Of a stretch of DNA of 9,898 bases, positions 6,571-9,898 are shown one piece after another. The notes below the pieces were generated by a model. It saw only the letters and a program-made list of their open reading frames with translations. It was not told the origin of the DNA and searched no databases. This DNA comes from Burkholderiales bacterium (GTDB taxonomy: Bacteria; Pseudomonadota; Gammaproteobacteria; Burkholderiales; Usitatibacteraceae): the NCBI GenBank assembly GCA_014378085.1, contig JACMOJ010000308.1:1-9898 (forward strand), written 5' to 3'. Position 1 is the first letter of the stretch. The number at the start of each line of letters is the position of its first letter. The position numbers were made by a program, and so were the translations under genes.

Positions 6571-7516
6571 TTTTTACGCCGACCACTTTGTCCTGCCGCT
6601 GCCGGCAGGGCATCGTTTCCCGATGGAGAAATACCAAATGCTGCGTGAACGGCTATTGGCGACGGGCGAGTTTGCACATCACGAATTTTTTGTTCCGCCG
6701 GCCGCTACCTTCACCGAACTCACCCGTGCACACGCGCCGGATTACGTGCTGCGGGTTGAGCGCGGTGAAATGTCCATCCAAGAAATGAAGTTGATTGGTT
6801 TTCCGTGGTCGTTGGAAATGGTTGAACGCTCTAAACGCTCATCCGGTGCCACGATTGCCGCGTGTCGCGCTGCCATCAAGGACGGCGCGGCGGCAAATCT
6901 TGCCGGTGGTACCCACCACGCGTTTTATGATCGTGGGGAGGGCTTTTGTATATTCAACGACGCGGTGATTGCCGCGCGTACGATGCAAGCGGAAAAATTG
7001 GCGATGAATGTCGCGGTGATCGATTGTGACGTGCATCAGGGCAACGGCACGGCGGCGATCGCGAGTGGCGACACCAGTATCTTCACGTTTTCGATTCACG
7101 GCGCGCGTAACTATCCGTTTCGCCGCGAATTTCCGAGTGACTTAGATATTGATCTTGCTGATGGCACAAATGACGACGCGTATCTTGTGGCGTTGCGAGA
7201 CGGACTTGCGCAATTGTTTATACGGTTTACGCCAGATCTCGTGATTTATCTGGCGGGTGCCGACCCGTATGAAGATGATCGGTTGGGTCGCTTGAGGGTG
7301 TCGATGGACGGGCTGCAGCGACGCGATCAATTGGTCTATGAAGCTTGTGTTGAACGCCGGCTGCCGGTTGCCGTTGTGATGGCGGGTGGCTACGCACGCA
7401 AGATTGAAGATACCGTTGCAATCCACACCAACACCGTGGTTGCCGCCAAACAGCTGTGCAGTATCGTTCCTGAAGGGGTGCCGTTGGGCCTGCCCTCGAT
7501 GGCGGCTGAGCAATGA
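6563..7516 (+). CDS. Histone-deacetylase-family (AcuC/class II-like) zinc amidohydrolase
   Basis: This 317-residue cytoplasmic protein covers the full arginase/deacetylase fold, which removes acetyl or other acyl groups from amines such as acetyl-lysine or polyamines. The start MKLFYADHFVLPLPAGHRFPMEKY is the classic N-terminus of the bacterial family. It shows the tandem active-site histidines H118-H119 (GGTHHAF), zinc ligands D156 and H158 (DCDVHQGNGT), the third ligand D234 (AGADPYEDDRLG) and catalytic tyrosine Y277 (AGGYAR). It should therefore be an active enzyme. The ATG at 6563 is the only in-frame ATG after two consecutive TGA codons (6545-6550) and lies inside the octamer repeat. No good ribosome-binding site precedes it. 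The stop overlaps the helicase start (ATGA, 7513-7516). The substrate is unknown. It could be a protein deacetylase or a small-molecule deacylase; E. coli yaiS beside yaiO/yaiP is also a deacetylase-like gene but, as I recall, of a different (LmbE-like) fold. Confidence 0.93.
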   Translation: MKLFYADHFVLPLPAGHRFPMEKYQMLRERLLATGEFAHHEFFVPPAATFTELTRAHAPDYVLRVERGEMSIQEMKLIGFPWSLEMVERSKRSSGATIAACRAAIKDGAAANLAGGTHHAFYDRGEGFCIFNDAVIAARTMQAEKLAMNVAVIDCDVHQGNGTAAIASGDTSIFTFSIHGARNYPFRREFPSDLDIDLADGTNDDAYLVALRDGLAQLFIRFTPDLVIYLAGADPYEDDRLGRLRVSMDGLQRRDQLVYEACVERRLPVAVVMAGGYARKIEDTVAIHTNTVVAAKQLCSIVPEGVPLGLPSMAAEQ

Positions 7517-9898
7517 ACGACATGGAGTTGGCGGGAAAAACCCTAACATCCACGGGCATTTACAGTCAAAATGTGCTGGAAAGTACCGTGGATGCTTGGT
7601 TTTCATCAAATGGTTGGCAAGTTTTTAATTTCCAGCGCGACGTCTGGGCCGCCTACGCCCAAGGACAATCTGGGCTGATTCACTCCGCGACCGGCTCGGG
7701 CAAAACCTTGGCGGCGTGGTTGGCACCGGTCTTAGTTCACAGCGACGCGCATACCGGCAATGAAGGTGAAACCATGCCGTTGACCGTGTTGTGGATCACG
7801 CCGATGCGGGCATTGGCGCACGACACCCGCCTCTCACTCGAAAAGCCGATTCGTGCGCTAAATCTGCCGTGGACGGTGGGCTCGCGCACTGGCGATACCA
7901 GCAGCGCCGAACGTGCACGGCAGGCTAAACGTATGCCGTCGGCACTAATTACGACACCCGAAAGCCTCTCGCTGATGCTGACGCAAACGGACGCGCAAGC
8001 GCAAATGCAGCACCTGCAATGTGTGGTCGTCGATGAGTGGCACGAGATGATCGGCAACAAGCGCGGGGTACAAGTCGAACTCGCGCTGGCACGCTTGCGG
8101 CGCTGGCGACCAAGCCTGCGCACGTGGGGGCTTTCCGCCACCCTCGGCAACATGCCCGAGGCGATGGCGGTGATGATGGGGACTGCCGGTGGTGGTTGCA
8201 TCGTCGAGGGCGTGCGCGACAAAAAAATTGTCATTGATACGCTGCTGCCGTCAGGAGGCAAACCTTTCCCGTGGGCGGGACATTTGGGTTTTGCCATGCT
8301 CGGTGAAGTTGCCGCCGAGATTGAGGCGACTGCCAAAGCGGGCGGATCAACGCTTGTATTTACCAACACCCGCAGTCAGGCCGAGCTTTGGTACCAGGCA
8401 TTGCTCGCCGCCAAACCTGACTGGGCGGGGGCCATCGCGTTGCACCATGGCTCGCTTGATCGCGATGTGCGCGACTATGTAGAGGCCGGGCTGAAGTCGG
8501 GTATGTTGATGGCAGTGGTGGCGACATCGAGCCTTGATCTCGGCGTAGATTTTTCACCCGTCGCACGGGTGTTGCAAATTGGTTCACCAAAAGGCGTGGC
8601 GCGGCTACTCCAACGCGCGGGCCGCTCGGGGCATGCACCGGGACAGGTGTCACGCGTGACATGTGTGCCGACCCACGCGTTCGAGTTTGTTGAATCCCTC
8701 GCTGCCCAACGCGCAGCATATGCGGGCAAGATCGAAGCACGGCGGCCCGTGAGTACACCGCTCGATGTCCTCATCCAGCATCTCGTGACCACTGCACTAT
8801 CGGGTAAAGGAGATGCGAAGGGCTTTGAGTACCAAGCGTTGCTCGATGAAATTCGCAGCACCCATGCCTTCGCCGATCTCACCGAGACCGATTTTGATTG
8901 GGCGCTCGATTTTGTGACACGAGGAGGTGAAGCCCTGCACGCGTACCCCGAGTATCGAAAGGTCGAACGAAGCGGTGAACGTTATGTGGTTAATGACGGT
9001 GCCATCGCCCGCCGCCACCGGATGGCGATTGGCACCATCGTGTCAGATGCCTCGATGGATATTCGTTACATGAAGGGGGCGCGGCTGGGGCATGTAGAGG
9101 AAAGTTTTGTCGCGCGGTTATCACCCGGTGACGCATTCACGTTTGCCGGAAAAACACTTGAGCTGATTCGCGTGCGCGAGATGACCGCGTACGTCAAGCC
9201 GGCGAAGAAGATTAAGAACCTGGTGCCACAGTGGACGGGCGGCAAAATGCCCTTGTCCACACAGCTCGCCGACAGTGTTCGCGATGTCCTCGAAGACATC
9301 CGCCAAGCGCGTGCCGGCGACACCGTGCCAGCGGAGATCGCGGTGATCGAGCGTTTGTTTCGGGTGCAACGGGCGATGTCTCGTATTCCGGCGCGCCATG
9401 AGCTGCTGATTGAACAAATCGAAACTCGCGAGGGGCACCACCTGTTCTTTTACCCATTCGCCGGGCGGCACGTACACACCGGATTAGCGGCGCTGTTTGG
9501 CTTTCGTTTGGGCCAACTTAGGCCGGCCACGTTCTCTTTTACGGTCAACGATTACGGGTTTGAGTTGTTGTCGGAAACGTCGTTTGTCTTGTCGCGCGAT
9601 TTGCTCGATAGTCTGTTGTCTTGTGATCAGCTACTCTCGACGGTGTTGCAAAGTCTAAATGTGGCTGAACACTCCAAGCGGCACTTCCGCGAAATCGCGC
9701 GGGTTGCCGGGCTTATCTTTACCGGCTTTCCCGGTGCAGGAAAGACCAACAAACAGCTGCAAGCCACCAGCGGTTTGATCTTCGATGTATTTGCGCAGTG
9801 GGACCGCGATAACCCGTTGCTCGCACAATCAACACGTGAAGTGCTCGAGCGCGAACTGGAGTTTCAACGATTGCAGGAAGTGCTGGCCGACTTGAGCC
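7513..9898 (+). CDS. Ligase-associated DNA-damage-response DEXH-box helicase (Lhr-like), 3' end beyond window
   Basis: The frame is open from 7513 to the last base, giving 795 residues without a stop. An SF2 helicase core occupies about residues 35-400: FQRDVW (40-45), Walker A TGSGKT (60-65), DEWH (174-177), motif III SAT (208-210), FTNTR (283-287), HHGSLDRDVR (311-320), TSSLDLGVDF (338-347) and motif VI QRAGRSGH (367-374). DEWHE and the overall order match the Lhr-type ATPases found next to an ATP-dependent DNA ligase and an exonuclease. The C-terminal half, with winged-helix and Lhr-specific regions, ends near QLQATSGLIFDVF...DRDNPLL, typical of the family's last hundred residues. Family members are about 800-850 residues, so little is missing. 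A TGA at 7507-7509 limits the start to ATG 7513 or ATG 7522. It overlaps the deacetylase-family gene by 4 bases. Expected role: ATP-driven DNA translocation or unwinding in repair. Confidence 0.92.
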   Translation, partial: MNDMELAGKTLTSTGIYSQNVLESTVDAWFSSNGWQVFNFQRDVWAAYAQGQSGLIHSATGSGKTLAAWLAPVLVHSDAHTGNEGETMPLTVLWITPMRALAHDTRLSLEKPIRALNLPWTVGSRTGDTSSAERARQAKRMPSALITTPESLSLMLTQTDAQAQMQHLQCVVVDEWHEMIGNKRGVQVELALARLRRWRPSLRTWGLSATLGNMPEAMAVMMGTAGGGCIVEGVRDKKIVIDTLLPSGGKPFPWAGHLGFAMLGEVAAEIEATAKAGGSTLVFTNTRSQAELWYQALLAAKPDWAGAIALHHGSLDRDVRDYVEAGLKSGMLMAVVATSSLDLGVDFSPVARVLQIGSPKGVARLLQRAGRSGHAPGQVSRVTCVPTHAFEFVESLAAQRAAYAGKIEARRPVSTPLDVLIQHLVTTALSGKGDAKGFEYQALLDEIRSTHAFADLTETDFDWALDFVTRGGEALHAYPEYRKVERSGERYVVNDGAIARRHRMAIGTIVSDASMDIRYMKGARLGHVEESFVARLSPGDAFTFAGKTLELIRVREMTAYVKPAKKIKNLVPQWTGGKMPLSTQLADSVRDVLEDIRQARAGDTVPAEIAVIERLFRVQRAMSRIPARHELLIEQIETREGHHLFFYPFAGRHVHTGLAALFGFRLGQLRPATFSFTVNDYGFELLSETSFVLSRDLLDSLLSCDQLLSTVLQSLNVAEHSKRHFREIARVAGLIFTGFPGAGKTNKQLQATSGLIFDVFAQWDRDNPLLAQSTREVLERELEFQRLQEVLADLS

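Noticed and set aside
6593..6607. TGCCGGCA-centred palindrome near the start of the deacetylase gene
   Set aside because: It lies in codons for the conserved LPLPAGH segment, so protein coding explains it, and no second element supports an operator.
7737..8369. 210-codon minus-strand open frame and several shorter frames across 7737-9477
   Set aside because: All lie within the helicase reading frame, which has the full set of SF2 motifs and stays open to the window edge. They are shadows.

Overview
The window reads as chromosomal DNA of a Gram-negative proteobacterium, probably beta or gamma. The grounds are a type II secretion/type IV pilus-type ATPase, an outer-membrane beta-barrel of the YaiO family, a CHASE3-PAS histidine kinase, and dense, overlapping, co-directional genes of moderately high GC. 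The genus cannot be told from the sequence. All seven genes I support lie on the + strand. No RNA gene, insertion sequence, CRISPR array or phage gene is visible.

Layout: (1) 1-504 is the C-terminal end of a GspE/PulE/PilB-type ATPase cut by the left edge. (2) 505-602 is a short gap with a 15-bp direct repeat. (3) 603-6471 is a tight five-gene cluster: stand-alone receiver (response regulator), YaiO-family outer-membrane barrel, membrane-anchored HEAT-repeat protein, processive-type family 2 glycosyltransferase, and CHASE3-PAS-PAS histidine kinase. Consecutive genes overlap by 4, 23, 4 and 1 bases, so translation is probably coupled throughout. (4) 6472-6562 is a gap dominated by nine copies of an 8-bp unit that runs into the next start codon. 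(5) 6563-7516 encodes a class II-like histone-deacetylase-family amidohydrolase with all catalytic residues. (6) 7513 to the right edge is an almost complete Lhr-type DEXH helicase of the DNA-ligase-associated DNA-damage-response family. Its reading frame stays open to the last base.

The five-gene cluster looks like a two-component-controlled polysaccharide (or other glycan) synthesis and export unit. The kinase would sense a periplasmic or membrane signal and phosphorylate the receiver, which has no DNA-binding output. The glycosyltransferase would polymerise sugar at the inner membrane, and the YaiO barrel is a candidate outer-membrane partner. The HEAT protein, predicted to have its repeats in the cytoplasm, is a natural candidate for the link between receiver and synthase. 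The synthase has no PilZ domain and no c-di-GMP enzyme is present, so control by phospho-receiver is a plausible alternative to the usual c-di-GMP control. This is the strongest candidate in the window for a little-described system, but the mechanism is inference.

The right-hand pair (deacetylase-fold enzyme and ligase-associated helicase) is joined by an ATGA overlap and is probably a separate transcription unit related to DNA repair. The rest of that repair module (exonuclease, ligase, phosphoesterase) would be expected outside the window if the usual gene order holds.
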